DNA of 27,720 bases from Saccoglossus kowalevskii (taxonomy: Eukaryota > Hemichordata > Enteropneusta > Harrimaniidae). Position numbers and translations under genes: made by a program. Below are positions 1-12,711 of this stretch, piece after piece. Position 1 is the stretch's first letter. Each line of letters begins with the position of its first letter. The stretch covers positions 49,371 to 77,090 of the forward strand of contig NW_003139828.1 of assembly GCF_000003605.2 (NCBI RefSeq). The letters are read 5' to 3'. The notes beneath the pieces were generated by a model, which had not been told where the DNA came from, searched no databases, and worked only from the letters and a program-made list of their open reading frames with translations.

Positions 1-559
1 TCTATTATACCCTGAATTTGGAAAAATTCTACTTGAGAAATACCTTTAGTATCCAAAAACCCCAATTGTAAAAGTTTCCATTGGTGTCAATTAAATCCCC
101 AATCCTATTAATATTTTTGTTTGCCAATCCCCGGAAATACACTGCATGATTAGCAATCTTTAAATATGTATTATTCCAAAGTATCTGGCTATCAATTTGC
201 TGCACAGTTTCAGGATTTATATGGGTAATTTTTGACCAATCTTGTAAAATATCATAATAGAAAAGTGGGACCTTGTTTATCAACTCTTTAATCTCAATGT
301 TACACAAAAAAATAATATTACTCTCAAAACCCATTAAAACCCTATTCATAATAGTTTGTCATCCAGCAAGACCACCAGAGATAAATTTTTTAACCCATTT
401 TATTTGTTGTGCCTTTATGAAAGAGTCAACTTCAATCATATTAAGACCCCCATTTTCAATACTGGAGATCAATGTATTCCTTTTAACTTTGTCTCTCCCG
501 TTTCAAATAAACTTAAATATAATCTGTTTTATCTCTTTGATAACTAGTTTTGGTGTATG
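1..559 (-). pseudogene. LINE ORF2 C-terminal fragment (L1/Tx1-like), decayed
   Basis: One minus-strand frame reads from 559 down to 29 with only two internal stops. It carries NGGLNMIEVDSFIKAQQIKW and, further on, FYYDILQDWSKI and LWNNTYLKIAN, typical of the region after the reverse transcriptase in L1/Tx1-type LINEs. Both internal stops (505-503 and 361-359) are TGA where the family usually has Trp. Near 60 the match shifts frame. No continuation is seen above about 560, consistent with 5' truncation, and the fragment runs towards the left edge. The clade is inferred from pattern memory; the element is clearly inactive. Confidence 0.75.
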
Positions 560-619
560 AATCATTATTGCTCGGCACCTCGGCAGATGGTATCCTCGGG
601 GCGGAGCTACGTCATAAGA

Positions 620-689
620 CGTTCCACGTTGCTAAGATGCGCACTGTACCATGCATTTCTATGGGCTCTGTGCGCGCTGCTGTGGAACG
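620..689. repeat. Short foldback, two-segment stem
   Basis: CGTTCCAC (620-627) pairs with GTGGAACG (682-689), and inside it GCGCAC (639-644) pairs with GTGCGC (670-675). The local sequence is more GC-rich than its surroundings and lies just beyond the LINE fragment. It may be part of a repeat or a regulatory region; no function is assigned. Confidence 0.4.
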
Positions 690-3600
690 CCGGTCGAGCC
701 GGTGAACATTCGAGAAAACAACACAAACTCTGAAGTATTCCCGAACAACTGAATTTATATATGTTACACACGCAGAGCTAATCATTTTACACTGTTCAAG
801 GGAGTTTCAACAACCAACCCAAAATACCGTTTTCTGCGAGTTGTTGGCCTTCGTTTTCACCGCGATGGTTGCCAGACGGTGAAAATGCCCTGTATGACAC
901 GAGTGAAGTTGACCAATAGGTGATTGCCATATAGAACACGCGACCTGCAATTTTTCATCCAATGCTCGTACCAGTGATTACGTGTACCATGCCCCTTTTT
1001 TGCATTATTATGCATGTCTGCCTTTTATAAAACAAGGTAACAACATATTCAATCATTAAAAAACATAATTCACTAATCTGGGCTCAATATCGAATGCTTG
1101 AGCTGTGAACTTTAATAATCGCTGTTGTGCGGTCACTCTTGGTGCATCGCTGTCACTGATGCGTAGCTGCCGTTCAGTGCATATTTAAAATTAGTTCGAT
1201 GGCGAAATAAGCTTACCGAAAATAAAACAACGCTATACCCTTGCAATACTGCAGCTACCGATGCGTTGTTAATAACCAACTTCCCGGGTGACTCTGATTT
1301 TGAACAATATTTGTACAGCCGGCGCCGGGGTGCGATAACTCATAAAAATAGGCTCGATCAAGCAAAAGTTTCAATATGTTCATGAATTTTTTTATTTTGT
1401 ATTCATAAAGATTTTTCAAAACCATCACATAAAAATTACGTACTATTTTACACTAAAATAATGTTGATGTGGCTATTTGGCACTCGAATCAACTACGAAC
1501 ACTATAAATAATGTTCGCGAACGAGAAGTGTGGTACGCGGTGTGTCCGAAAATGGAACACACTGGGTCATACCCCGTCTATATTACAGTTTCGCTAAATG
1601 GTGGAAACTAGGAAAAAAATTGAAAATTGTCATTAATCCTGGCTTATCTAACACTTTTGCCTAACGCCCTTACTGTGAACTGATAAGAATTTGGGAATGA
1701 TTTCAATTATTTGCACAGACCGACCAACGCTCGAGACGGAGGCTCTGTCCTGGGCTCCGTGTGGTGCGTTGAAGCTCAGACTAGTAGGTTGAAGAAAGGG
1801 CGCATGGAATCAACTGCGGTGCTTGCGTCAAATACACATTGTAATTGTATCAAGTGACAGTATTAGTTTTGACCAACAGTAGTTTTTGTTCAGTAATATG
1901 CCACAGACAAGCTTGTATAGTGGAGACTGTGGAAAGGCCGCCAAAAATTGCATCGGCGATTCTTTGCGAACTGCAACACAAGGCTACATAATATTTATGG
2001 CCAGTTGTCACATGTTACGCCAACCTTGATTGGTGCATGATTTTAAAGGCGCCTCCAATCAGAGCTACGGATTTTACCGAGTTAAAGTACGCAATGTCTC
2101 AGTGCAATCCAGCACGAGTTCTTGGGAGAGTATGTTTATATCGAGCTCGCGAAACCGCGCGATTCAGACGATGCAACAGCGCCACCAGTGATCGATTGAG
2201 TAAATGATCTGACAACTTAAAGCAAGACAATTTTTTTTTGAAAGTTAACAGAGGAGGGGAGGGCAAGGAGGATAGCTGGTACAGCTTAATAAAAACGACA
2301 TTTTTTACAGGAAATAAAATGAAAATCCCATTTATAGTAAAAAAAATAGGTGTTTACACTTTACAGATAAAGCAAATTCCTAATTACATTTTACATTTTT
2401 ATAATGATTTTGATAATTTGAGTTTAAGAATAAAAATTGAGAATTGTGTATGGTACAAATTACAACATTTAATTTGGTAAATGCTTTATACGCTTACAAA
2501 AAATAATATTTTCGTACAAATTACGGACGAATAAACTAGCTGTTCACATTTTACAACTTGTCCATGTATACGGATTTACTTTTTTTATTTATTTAAATTA
2601 CATTATTACGAAAATAAAGACAATTGATTACAGCTTACGAAAATACCACTTGCCGACCCTCTTAACAAGCAGCGAAAACGTAAATCATATTATATGTTTT
2701 GCGATTAGACTAAATACTATTCTGTATCTTTATTCATTCAAAGAATTGGAAATAGAATTCTGTGAATCATACACTGTAAAGCATTGTTCCATTGCTTCTA
2801 TTGGATATAGAGTTAGCGTAACCCCTCTCATTCAATATGCAAAATTGACAATACTGCTGTAAATTTTCTCAAGGTCACAGAGGTTAGGATGGACGTATGG
2901 AGTTTCAATTTGAGAACATATCATGATTGGATTAGGGCTTTGCCAAATTTAGTAAATGCTGTCATAACATCGTGGTTGGCCTAACCCATCATTACTTCAG
3001 GGAGTCAACGAGATATAATTTGTTTATTTCTAACATTCCAATGATTTCTCCACAATTACACGTGAGCATGAAACATACCCGGTAACTGTGTTATCAAATT
3101 ATTCTCAATATATATATATATAGGGTATAAGTATTGTTTATGTTTTTATCACAATTGTTGAAAAATCAAAGGATCAGACATTTCGTTGAATAATTATTGA
3201 TCTCTCTGAATTAAGGATTAAATGACACAATTTCCGTCAAACTTTATCATCCATCCAACAGGCGGATTTTACCAGATCATGTTTTTTTATATATTATGTT
3301 CACTTTCGGTTTCTTAGTAGCGTGGGCCGGGTGAAGATATATGTATGGTCGTTAAAAGTTATATGCTCGGTTGCATCATTGGAATGAAAAGCATATCACG
3401 CTGACACGGTTTGCTTTTAGCCTATATTGATATTGCGAATTAGCAATTTGAGTACAAGTAGTAATAGCTCACACAGTTATCATGTTGCGCATGATCGGTG
3501 GTGAGTCCAATTACAAAACGAAATACAGCTGGTGAAAAGAAGCAATTATTGGCTTTCGAGGCTAAAACGTAAAGACGGTAAAAGTATATATTAGCAAACC

Positions 3601-6600
3601 CGATTGAAGGGTGCAGTCGTTCATGAAATTTGCACCGGTGACCAAGAATCATTTGACTAGTACTTATTCAGTGAGTTATCTTAGTCATGTATTGTTTGAA
3701 TCATATTAAACATTTCCATACAGTGCTTAAAATATTACAGGTATGCATAGCAATAAGGTCATACAACGTTGTTTTTTTTTAAATGACGATGGGCTTGTAG
3801 AGTAGATACTACTTACCAAATGTCACATCGATTGGACATATCATGAATAATTGGTCGATTTGCGTTAATCGCAAAATCGAAGATGACTTCCGAACCATGC
3901 ACCCAATGAACGATCTGAAAGGGTGACTTTGATGAGATTTTTATGAAGATGTGTAATTGTTACGTCAATTTCCGAGTTCCACTCTGTCGTGTGTGTGCGG
4001 GGGGGGGGGGTGTATTTCATTCGCGATAATGAACTGTTGGGAGTCCGCGTACACAACCGGAACGCAGCCCACTGTCATAGAGGGCGCTTAATATACATAG
4101 GTCACGTGACAAATTTCAAATGTCTGCTATATAATTACGTATTTCCGATAGGCCAGCAAAACTGTTATTTTGAACACCGTAGCCTTTGAAAATTAAAATT
4201 TTCTGCCATATATAATGAAATCTAGTTCTTTTGTGCTAAATAGTGCGCTTGATTCGGGCCACTAGTATTTTTAGAATCGCCACACATCATTTTTCCTCGT
4301 CGTTAGATGTAGATGATGTAGCACGATAACTAAGATATCGTTAGAAAGCCAAATATGTCGACTTTAAGCTCAGGGATTTTCTTAAAAATCGCTCTGCTTA
4401 TAAAAAAAATGAGACACTTCCGAATCTACGAGAGTAAAATGGTAGAATGTATCTTCGTTTACTTGTACTCTAGATTTCGATTTTTTTACTAATGATCCAT
4501 GATTTCACGCTATAGTGTACTTTTACTTTTACTTGATAAATATCATGAAGTTCATATATTACTTTTTTACTGATTTGACTATGATGTGTTGTACTTGTTT
4601 TGTCGATTGTTTTCAGTCATTAGTTTTGTGTTCTTGTACTTGTAAATTTCCCTACACGACGTTTGTAAACAGATCCGCCATTTATTGTTTCCACTTTACA
4701 GAAAACACCCATTCCTCAATGGTAGTATGCGCTTATATGTTTCTGCCATGACATATATGTTAACATAATAATGCGATCAGTAAATTGATCATAATGATAT
4801 CAAAAACTGAAATCACAAACAATCAGTAAAATGTGAATGTTAACGAAATCTGAAGTTAAAGTTTAGCTGAATTTACAGGAATTAATTTAATGAATTAGGC
4901 ATTGTAACTGAGTTATTGTGCTAGCCTATTTATATACATATAATCTGCATAGTAACTAACACACATTCAGAGTTAAATGATTACACAATATTAACACTAG
5001 CAACGCCATGTTTTCTGGATGCTTCTGTCATGATTTATATTTTCATGCGTTTAGGTGAGGCCGCTTTTTGCAGTCAAAGCGACTTTCACTAATGACCCCT
5101 GGATAATCCACACCTGCTCGTAACTTGTCATGATCAGGTTCATTCGTATGTTAGGGAATTAGTAAATGTAACAACTGGCTGAGCCTATAAATATGAGAGT
5201 TATGTCCCGACACCAGGGGCGATTAATCAGACGTTACGGTGTGTTGATTATTTTGCGTCTCGAGCTCAAACACTTCTCTGTAATTGGCTAACAGTTAGTT
5301 TTGGCAAGCTCACCACGAGGCAAGAGTCTTGGTGCTGCCTGGGGAGCGTTACAACGCGGCTGAGACCAAATGTGACACAATTCGATTCACTGTGTGTCTT
5401 TGTTTGATAGAAAGGTGGAGAATTCCCCGAACTTGGTACCTCTGACGTGAAGATTTAATAACACTCAAATAAATCTTTCACACTTCCATGCAATTAGTGC
5501 CAAGATTATGTAGCAGGCCATTAATAATACACGGGACAATTAATATAACGAACAGTAAATGAAAGAACAGATAGAAATAGACAGCAACGCAAATGATGAT
5601 AGTTTATAAGGCTATGATAAGGATAAATGTCATTTAAAAAATTGATTCTAATTTATGTACACAAGTTACCACTCATTTGGACGTCTAATCCCGATCTAAA
5701 AATAACTGTGTTCAATTTTGCGACTGTTTCATCTTAACAACCTTTCAGGGTGAAAACTGTAAGAGATGGATTTTCAAATACTAACGCTGGAAGATGTAAC
5801 ATTGACTCAACTCAATCAAAATTATGATATATGTTTTATTGACTTTTGGAAATGGGGCTTTGTGATTAGGAATCCCATTTTTTCATACACTTTCAATGTA
5901 GCCGTATGACAGAAGACAGGGTTATTTCACTATATTTTTATTTTTAAATCCTTTTTTATGAAAATGACTGTTTTGGTAATTCTAAAAACGTAACTTTATA
6001 TTAGCCGTACGTTAGAAATATTTGTTCCAAGCTCGACACTCCAGAGATAAGCGCCAAGTTGTCAGAGCTAACACAATTATTTTTTGAAGTTTACACTATA
6101 CTCAACAAGAATTCGAATAAAACAAAATACACTGGAACCCTCAACTTGACCTCAAAACGCCACAATACGAATAGTAAGCAATGCTGGTCTCTTTGGTGAA
6201 AGTTTCGAATTAAATTCAGCAAGAAGACAGCCAAACACTAAAAGATTCAGAGACCGCTCGATAAACATGTCATGCTGCGCCAACGCCATCAGTAGACAGA
6301 AAGTAGCACGCCAGTGCAAAGGTCAAAATTGCAACGCCCGCTGAGTTTAGCACTTATATTTTTATATTAAATTATGAATTCAAACATACTTTTTGTCCTA
6401 GTCAAAACAGAAAATGTAAAAGTGTTTTTATAAAAAAAAAATGCGACAATTACAAATACGCCAAACTTAATGTTTTGATTTTGAAAGGTGAATACGAAGG
6501 TCATTGTAAATTGCATGATATTTTCATAAATTCGTTGATTTTTGATCGAAAACCTATAGGACTAAGTTGCATTTGAGTCCTGCATATCAGTTCATCATTT

Positions 6601-7164
6601 TGAATTATGATTTTTGCCCAAGATTCTAAAATAACACAAAAGAAAATACCGCGGTAAATCACCACATCACTTCCGCATTTATATAAAAACAGGATTTCGT
6701 GCCGTTGGTGGCGCTACTCAAATCTAATAATCGCGCCCAACAACTGTCAAAACGCTTGGCTGCGTTCCGGCTTTACAGTACATATGATAAAACATATGGA
6801 TGTCATATTGATGTATGCATTTAAACTGAATGGTGACGTCATCATTAAAACAAATCGTTCATTTGACACATTATGCGCACTACTGTCTAAAATAAATGTT
6901 TCCGTTGCCAGAACTTAATTTTGTGAAAAGGTAAACTGTGTTTGATTTCATTCGTAGAAATGTAGCAAATAACAACCTTTACATTACGTCGAGTAAAAAA
7001 TTGTGTCACTATAAAACAGTAAAGAGAAATACGAAAAAAAAAATGTACAAGCTCTGAAACGTCGGAATTTGATTGATATGACTGTCAGTTTGTAAACTAA
7101 CTGAATACATTAAAAATAACAAGCCATGCATGACACAGTCCCGTTAGTTATCAAATCTAAAACT
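690..7164. other. Intergenic, no gene recognised
   Basis: Reading frames here are short and none shows a protein family, codon bias or plausible splice chain. I see an AT-rich stretch at about 2225-2700 with recurring ACATTTTAC/ACAAATTAC-like words, a short TA run near 3107-3123 and a G12 tract at 3999-4010. Distant exons or regulatory elements cannot be excluded. Confidence 0.5.
3999..4010. repeat. G12 homopolymer
   Basis: Twelve consecutive G follow a GT-rich run (GTGTGTGTGC). A simple-sequence tract, prone to length error in assembly. Confidence 0.9.
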
Positions 7165-7189
7165 GACCACCAGTCGGCCATTTTGAATT

Positions 7190-7580
7190 GACTCGTCAAA
7201 CCAATACATCTGTGAATCTATGACATGATGTGCAATGAATATATAAAATTTGAAAAACATAAGTCAAAACATGTCAGAGATATAGCTCTAGATTCACATT
7301 CATTAAAACAAAATGGCTGATCAGATAAACAAATGACGTGCATCAGGGTCATATAATGTCCAATGTGTGTACCAAGTTTGAACAAAATCCATCTGTAAAC
7401 AGCCGAGAAATGGTAGATTATGATTTACAAAAATGGCTACCATTCGACCATCTCGATTCAGATCGTGAAACAAATTGATGTGCATATGTATAATATTATG
7501 TATGATGTATGTGTGGATCGGTCCAGGCGCACGCACGGACACACGCACGCACAGAGGTCAATTCATTCAATTTTCGGAAT
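7190..7580. repeat. Imperfect ~120-bp tandem repeat, about 2.7 units, with CACG-rich tail
   Basis: Unit boundaries fall near GGCCATTTTGAA (about 7190), AAAATGGCTGATCAG (7312) and AAAATGGCTACCATTCG (7431). Each unit contains an AAACAAAT / GTGCAT / TATAAT series at similar offsets. The last unit runs into a GCACGCACGGACACACGCAC tract around 7528-7550. It resembles dispersed invertebrate repeats that contain a 'CCAAGTTTGAACAAAATCC' segment. It is non-coding; divergence between units is high. Confidence 0.55.
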
Positions 7581-8473
7581 GCTATGTATCGTGAATTGCT
7601 ACTCAACAATGTGTATAGGTATGCAAATGACACTTGTGAAATGACACAAGTCTGCCATAGGTGTGTGCATTTCTCAATATCGCGTCCCGTGCGTATTGAT
7701 ATTCCAAAAGTATAGTAACCCACCATGTGCGCCAGCTTAGGCTGGAAATGGAATCTTCACAATAAACTAGGACCTCGTCAATTGAACCAGCAATTATGAA
7801 CTGGTTGAATATGGATATTTAGATAACTTACAAATGGTAGCCAGTGTCAAATTACCACTAAAACTATTTCTTGAATATTACTATACATATTCCATAAAGA
7901 GGGTGCAATTGGTTTTACAAAATCTAAGGTGGCGATCGAATCATAAATCTGTTTCAGTCACTTGGTAGAGCGGAGTAGAATGTACAGCAGTTATCGGACT
8001 TTGTTTTTTTTGAATGAGTGCTAGCATAAACGCTATGTTGCTTAGCAATGCATGTACATCGGCTGCTTATCTTATGAAGTGTACTTTGGACTAGTACGTT
8101 ATAAACACAGTACAGGTATCCAGCGCACGATCTGATAATGCATCCGCGCCCTTCAAACAGCTATGTCACATGTTATAGAAATGCCTTCTTTAAGTAATTG
8201 TATTAGATTCCTAACATTTAACGCTATTGCAATACATATACACATAGCGCTTGGCTTTGGCTCTTGGAGTTCAATTGCAAACATCATATGTGTTATCCTA
8301 AGGCAATTCAGCATTTTATGAGTTATCCATTGCAGGTACCTAATACTTAAAAAAATAACAACGATGGAATGTCAGAACATATTCACATAAACGTGAAGTG
8401 TTTAGATATTCCATTGTGATATGTACTTAACAGGTGTGTGTTAAAGTCTGGTAGTAAATAATATGTAGGGCAA
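7581..8473. other. Intergenic, nothing recognised
   Basis: AT-rich sequence without convincing coding frames, RNA genes or clear inverted repeats. Confidence 0.5.
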
Positions 8474-8482
8474 AGACCACTT
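8474..8482. repeat. Target-site duplication, left copy
   Basis: AGACCACTT, identical to 9090-9098, abutting the left terminal inverted repeat of the 607-bp element. Confidence 0.8.
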
Positions 8483-8534
8483 TAGACCGTCGACAGTCCT
8501 AGGGCCTAATGTGATTGTGTTTCCTAGACATCCC

Positions 8535-8592
8535 AACGCCAAAGGCGTTTGATTGGAAATGCGAACCATTTCACGCGAGGGACTTTAGTCCC
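8535..8592. repeat. Two short perfect hairpins inside the 607-bp element
   Basis: AACGCC-AAA-GGCGTT (8535-8549) and GGGACT-TT-AGTCCC (8579-8592). Confidence 0.7.
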
Positions 8593-8867
8593 GAGAGACT
8601 TTCCCCGTCTGCAGGTTTCCAGTTGATATGAATAATTCATAGTTGATGCAGACGTCACGAAATAAATTATATTAACATAATGCATGCAAACTTATACTAA
8701 ATGACCCCTGAATGCGTTGGTTGTTCACGTCAAGATTTCAAGGTTGTTAGTAACATGATATCAAAAACTCCCCGATCGCGTATAGTACAGTCAAAACAAA
8801 CTTTGCGTAAGTCGTGGGCGATCCTAGTAGCCGGCGATTCCTGACCCTTTTCACGATTGGCGACGAT

Positions 8868-8977
8868 CAAATGATAGACATCTGCGCGACTATCATTTGC
8901 ATATGAAATACCCGGATCTGGTAAGAAATCTTACCAGTGAATTGCTGCACCGGACATTCGGTCGTGCCTTACGGCAC
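8868..8977. repeat. Cluster of perfect hairpins inside the 607-bp element
   Basis: CAAATGATAG (8868-8877) pairs with CTATCATTTG (8890-8899), a 10-bp stem. CTGGTAAGA (8918-8926) pairs with TCTTACCAG (8929-8937), 9 bp with a 2-nt loop. GTGCC (8964-8968) pairs with GGCAC (8973-8977). A weaker ACCG/CGGT pair lies at 8949-8962. Confidence 0.75.
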
Positions 8978-9089
8978 TCCATACTTCCTGTCCCAGCGTT
9001 CGCAATTTATTTACGTTTATTACGTCTATAAACAATATTTATTAATAATGACAGATTAATATTAGGTATGACCGGCTGTCGACAGTCTA

Positions 9090-9098
9090 AGACCACTT
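9090..9098. repeat. Target-site duplication, right copy
   Basis: AGACCACTT, identical to 8474-8482, abutting the right terminal inverted repeat. Confidence 0.8.
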
Positions 9099-12000
9099 GT
9101 GCACTGGTTTTACTTGGCTGAAACCCCAATCAAACAATACGTGTCATTATATATTTTCAAATTAAAATCATGGAACTGTTTGTTGACAGTAGAACTGCCA
9201 TCATCTCTCATAGTTATGAATTAATGCATATAATCTCGTAAAGCAAACACTCAATTTATATACTCTCAATACAATTACCATAGGTTAACAGCTACTTGCG
9301 ATTTGTGTTAACAAGATATTCCCACTTTGTGTCCACCTAAAGACAGGCGCACTGTCGACCACGCCACTGTCATTGTCCTAAACAGTTAACAATGGAAGAT
9401 AGTGAACACTGACTCATATTGAATAGATACTAATAATGTACAAGCCAAATCAGCATAAAGCGTATGTAACCATGGTTCGAAATGGAACCTCATTTATTCA
9501 ATAAGTCATTTACAACTGCGAGATCGCGCGAATTACGTAAAAGACGCGCGCCGAACGTCCGCCGCAAATATCAGAACGATTTGATTTTTTGAACTCGAAT
9601 TTGTTTATTTCGTTACTCACATCGAAAGGCCGATCTTTGACAGAGAAATATTCCGTTTGAATACCCTTACGTCATCAAAATTGACCATCATCAAATGTGT
9701 ACAGTATACTTTCGCGTTTGTCAAGTCCCATGCGATGTTCGTCGCCACTACAACGCTATGACTTTTGTTAGTCCCGTTTTTACGTTCGATTTCACGCATA
9801 ACGAGTGATTTCGGACTGAACGGAAAATGTTCTATTGAGAATGTCCTCGAAAACAATGCTTTACACTAGTGTTATACAAGGCAGTGAAATATACTACACC
9901 AGTCTTCTTGCAACCTCCATATGAGTTTAAATTGTATTAGACAAACACATTTTGTGAAATACAGTGAAAGAAAGTGATTTGGGTTGTATACAATGAATTA
10001 TTAATAAAAATTAGTTTTATATAAAGATACAATGAATAATGATAATACTCAACTATCATCGATAGTTTGACCTGAAGTGTTTATTCATAGAATTTCTTTA
10101 TTTGTAATTTTCCAATCATTCTCAATATTATTAGTATTTTATTATATTCAGCCAGAGAATATACACATAAATTGCCAATACTACATCTGAATTAAATTCT
10201 GTGATAAATGTCCATTCACATGTTCAAAAATATATTATCGTATCGAAAGTGTATTGTATCGTACTTGTCAAGTAAAATGTATTTTATAACAGTTTTTTAA
10301 CCGTCGTCACATGGCAACATTGGAAATTTTTTATTATTACTGTCACTAGTATTGATAGAATATTGTGCTGAAGACTGAAGCACCACGTGTTTTTATTTCT
10401 GGATGAAAGAACAATCTAGTAATCTAGTCTTACACCTTACCATATCTCCCATCAGCAGCTTTATAGTACACCTATATAAGGCATTTTGGTGTCGTCTGAA
10501 TTCTCTCCACGTACATCTTTACCATCTGTACCACCAAACACTTCCTGCTCGGTGTTTTGTCACAACTGCAAATATCCAACCAGCCTCGTCGCACTGAGCA
10601 TCCAAGCAGATGATTTCTCGATTTAAAAAACATGGTACCATTGTCTCGCCAAAACTGTGTGTACATTTCCCCATGCAAACCAATACATATATGTCGATTA
10701 TGGTGAAATGTTATGCCCCCTACACTGACTGTCACGTGATATCTACTAATCACTACGTGCATATACACCATAGCATAGTGTGTCACCGTACTGATTGTTT
10801 GGCGATAATGTCATGTGTGACTGGACATAATGTTACTGTTGCATCCATAACGTAAATCTCATCGTTTGTAGTCCCATACTGTCGACAATAATTGTAAGTT
10901 TTTAACAGGTTATGGTCATATACGTTCCATTACAAATAGCCAGGTGATCGGTTAAAATATTCCTGGGAAGCAAATGCAAATTGTTGGCGAAATCCAAAAA
11001 TGGCGGATAAATCATTCGGCTGATCTGAATTATTTGTTTGCTGTGTGAAGGGGTTCTGTATAATGTGCAGTATGAAAAATTTGAAAATAATCGAATAAAT
11101 AGTACATCAATAACAAAACAAACTTACAATTTACAAGGAATCAAAGATCGTGGCCAGGTTTTAGGGCGACAAAGAAACGACGGGAGAAGAAAAACAATGG
11201 GGTCCAAACGAACTTTGACCCTAAAAACTATTGTTATTGAACACCAATGGAATCAGCCAACCTTTCAATACTCAAGTTCATAAGACTCACAGACGTCTGT
11301 TTGCATATACAAGTCTTCCAGTAATCATATTTATTACATTCATTCACTTAATTCCAGATAAAACCCCATAATGTACTTAGAAACAGTCGGGGGCATTTGT
11401 TTGAACCTAAGCTTGTTAGGAAACGTATGTTAATATAGCGATACTGATCGACAAAAATGCTTTACAGAATCACATTGTACAGTGAAATTTATATATTTAA
11501 AAATATTTACAGTCCACGCGTCAAGTTTACAAATAAATCTGAGTATTACAAGTTCATGTAGCTCTTGGGTAAAATATCAAGTTACAATGTATTGATCATC
11601 GGCATATATAAAACACATAATTATGCATTTTTACATACATTTTTAATCAATCGGTAAATAAACACCGTTAGAATTTATTTTTTGGTGAAAAATAAGGATT
11701 AACCATATATACTTGTTGTCTACCTTGTCGTTTATGACTTCTCCCCAATATCTACCACACAGACAAGGCAAATGGCCGACAATTATCCACAATATGTAAA
11801 CCCCAGAGGTTTAAGACCAAAAGATCTCATGTGATTCGAAAAACAAAAACAAACCATACGTGTCACCTGTGGTTTATAATTCGTAACCTAAATTATTTAA
11901 AATCGACGATCTACCCCAACAAGTGATACTGATCGGCCAAAATCACGTCGAAAGTACAAAATCTCTACAAAAAATTGGTTGGTCGGATAATTTGAATGGA

Positions 12001-12711
12001 TCTCTTCACAAAACCAAACTAGCAATGCCAGCGGTATCTAAGTACGCTGTCCAATGAATATTAATGAACTTATAGTACATTGTGCTACCAGTGTATAAAG
12101 TGTATTATTTTATTTTGATGAAAAATAGATAATATATCCGTTAAATAATATCGTTGATTATTTTGACAACAGCTTTAGTTGTTATTTTAATCGAGCGAAA
12201 CTGTAATAAATTCACAGGCGGTAAAACCTTTGACCTTTCAATGTGTACCGCATGTAAATTAAAACATTGCTGTCTTTCGGACCTAACTACAACAAGTTGT
12301 GAGTTGCTTTACATTAATATACATGTATACATATGTATATATAATAACCACGTGACTACAGTGTACACAATACAATACTATGATTATGGGTGTTATATAT
12401 GTGTACATCATCATTTTCATAATCACGTGGTTCAAAACTACTATATTTCACTGCATTTTGCTATACACATTTTTATCGCACACAGTATTTAAAATCCGCA
12501 CGGTACCTCTGCAATTTGGTGTCTGAAAACAATCATCAATTAATATGGTATTAATAATATTGCTTACAGACCACGTGCTGAATGTTTACTAATAGAGTAA
12601 CAACACAAACATCACACAAATAATTCATAATGAAACAAATAAAAACAATAAAAAGCAATGTACTGTAAAACATTGTGAAACAGCCATCGGAAATCGGACC
12701 ACCTCTATTTA
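9099..12711. other. Intergenic; probably includes the TRAF 3' UTR at its right end
   Basis: No coding family is recognised in any frame. On the minus strand the first AATAAA downstream of the TRAF stop is at 12114-12109, about 600 bases away, and an ATTAAA lies near 12190. Neither can be confirmed as the polyadenylation signal. Confidence 0.4.

Larger units (their letters stand above)
8483..9089. mobile_element. 607-bp non-autonomous TIR element with 9-bp target duplication
   Basis: The ends are TAGACCGTCGACAG (8483-8496) and CTGTCGACAGTCTA (9076-9089), inverted repeats matching at 13 of 14 positions. The direct repeat AGACCACTT lies immediately outside on both sides (8474-8482 and 9090-9098) and is identical. 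No transposase is encoded, so this is a MITE-like element mobilised in trans. A 9-bp duplication fits Mutator-like or Merlin-type DNA transposons; the superfamily is inference. The interior holds several short perfect hairpins. The intact duplication suggests a fairly recent insertion. Confidence 0.82.

Noticed and set aside
2225-2700. Possible minisatellite from recurring ACATTTTAC / ACAAATTAC words
   Set aside because: Spacing is irregular and the words are expected in such AT-rich sequence.
4056-6775. GGCTGCGTTCCGG shared in inverted orientation near 4056 and 6763
   Set aside because: Only about 13 bases match and the flanks do not; insufficient to call a repeat.
9470-9492. GGTTCGAAAT resembling a tRNA B box
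   Set aside because: No A box or cloverleaf at the right distance.
10472-10855. Overlapping frames of 80-104 codons on both strands
   Set aside because: Low-complexity His/Tyr-rich translations with no family match, typical of chance frames.
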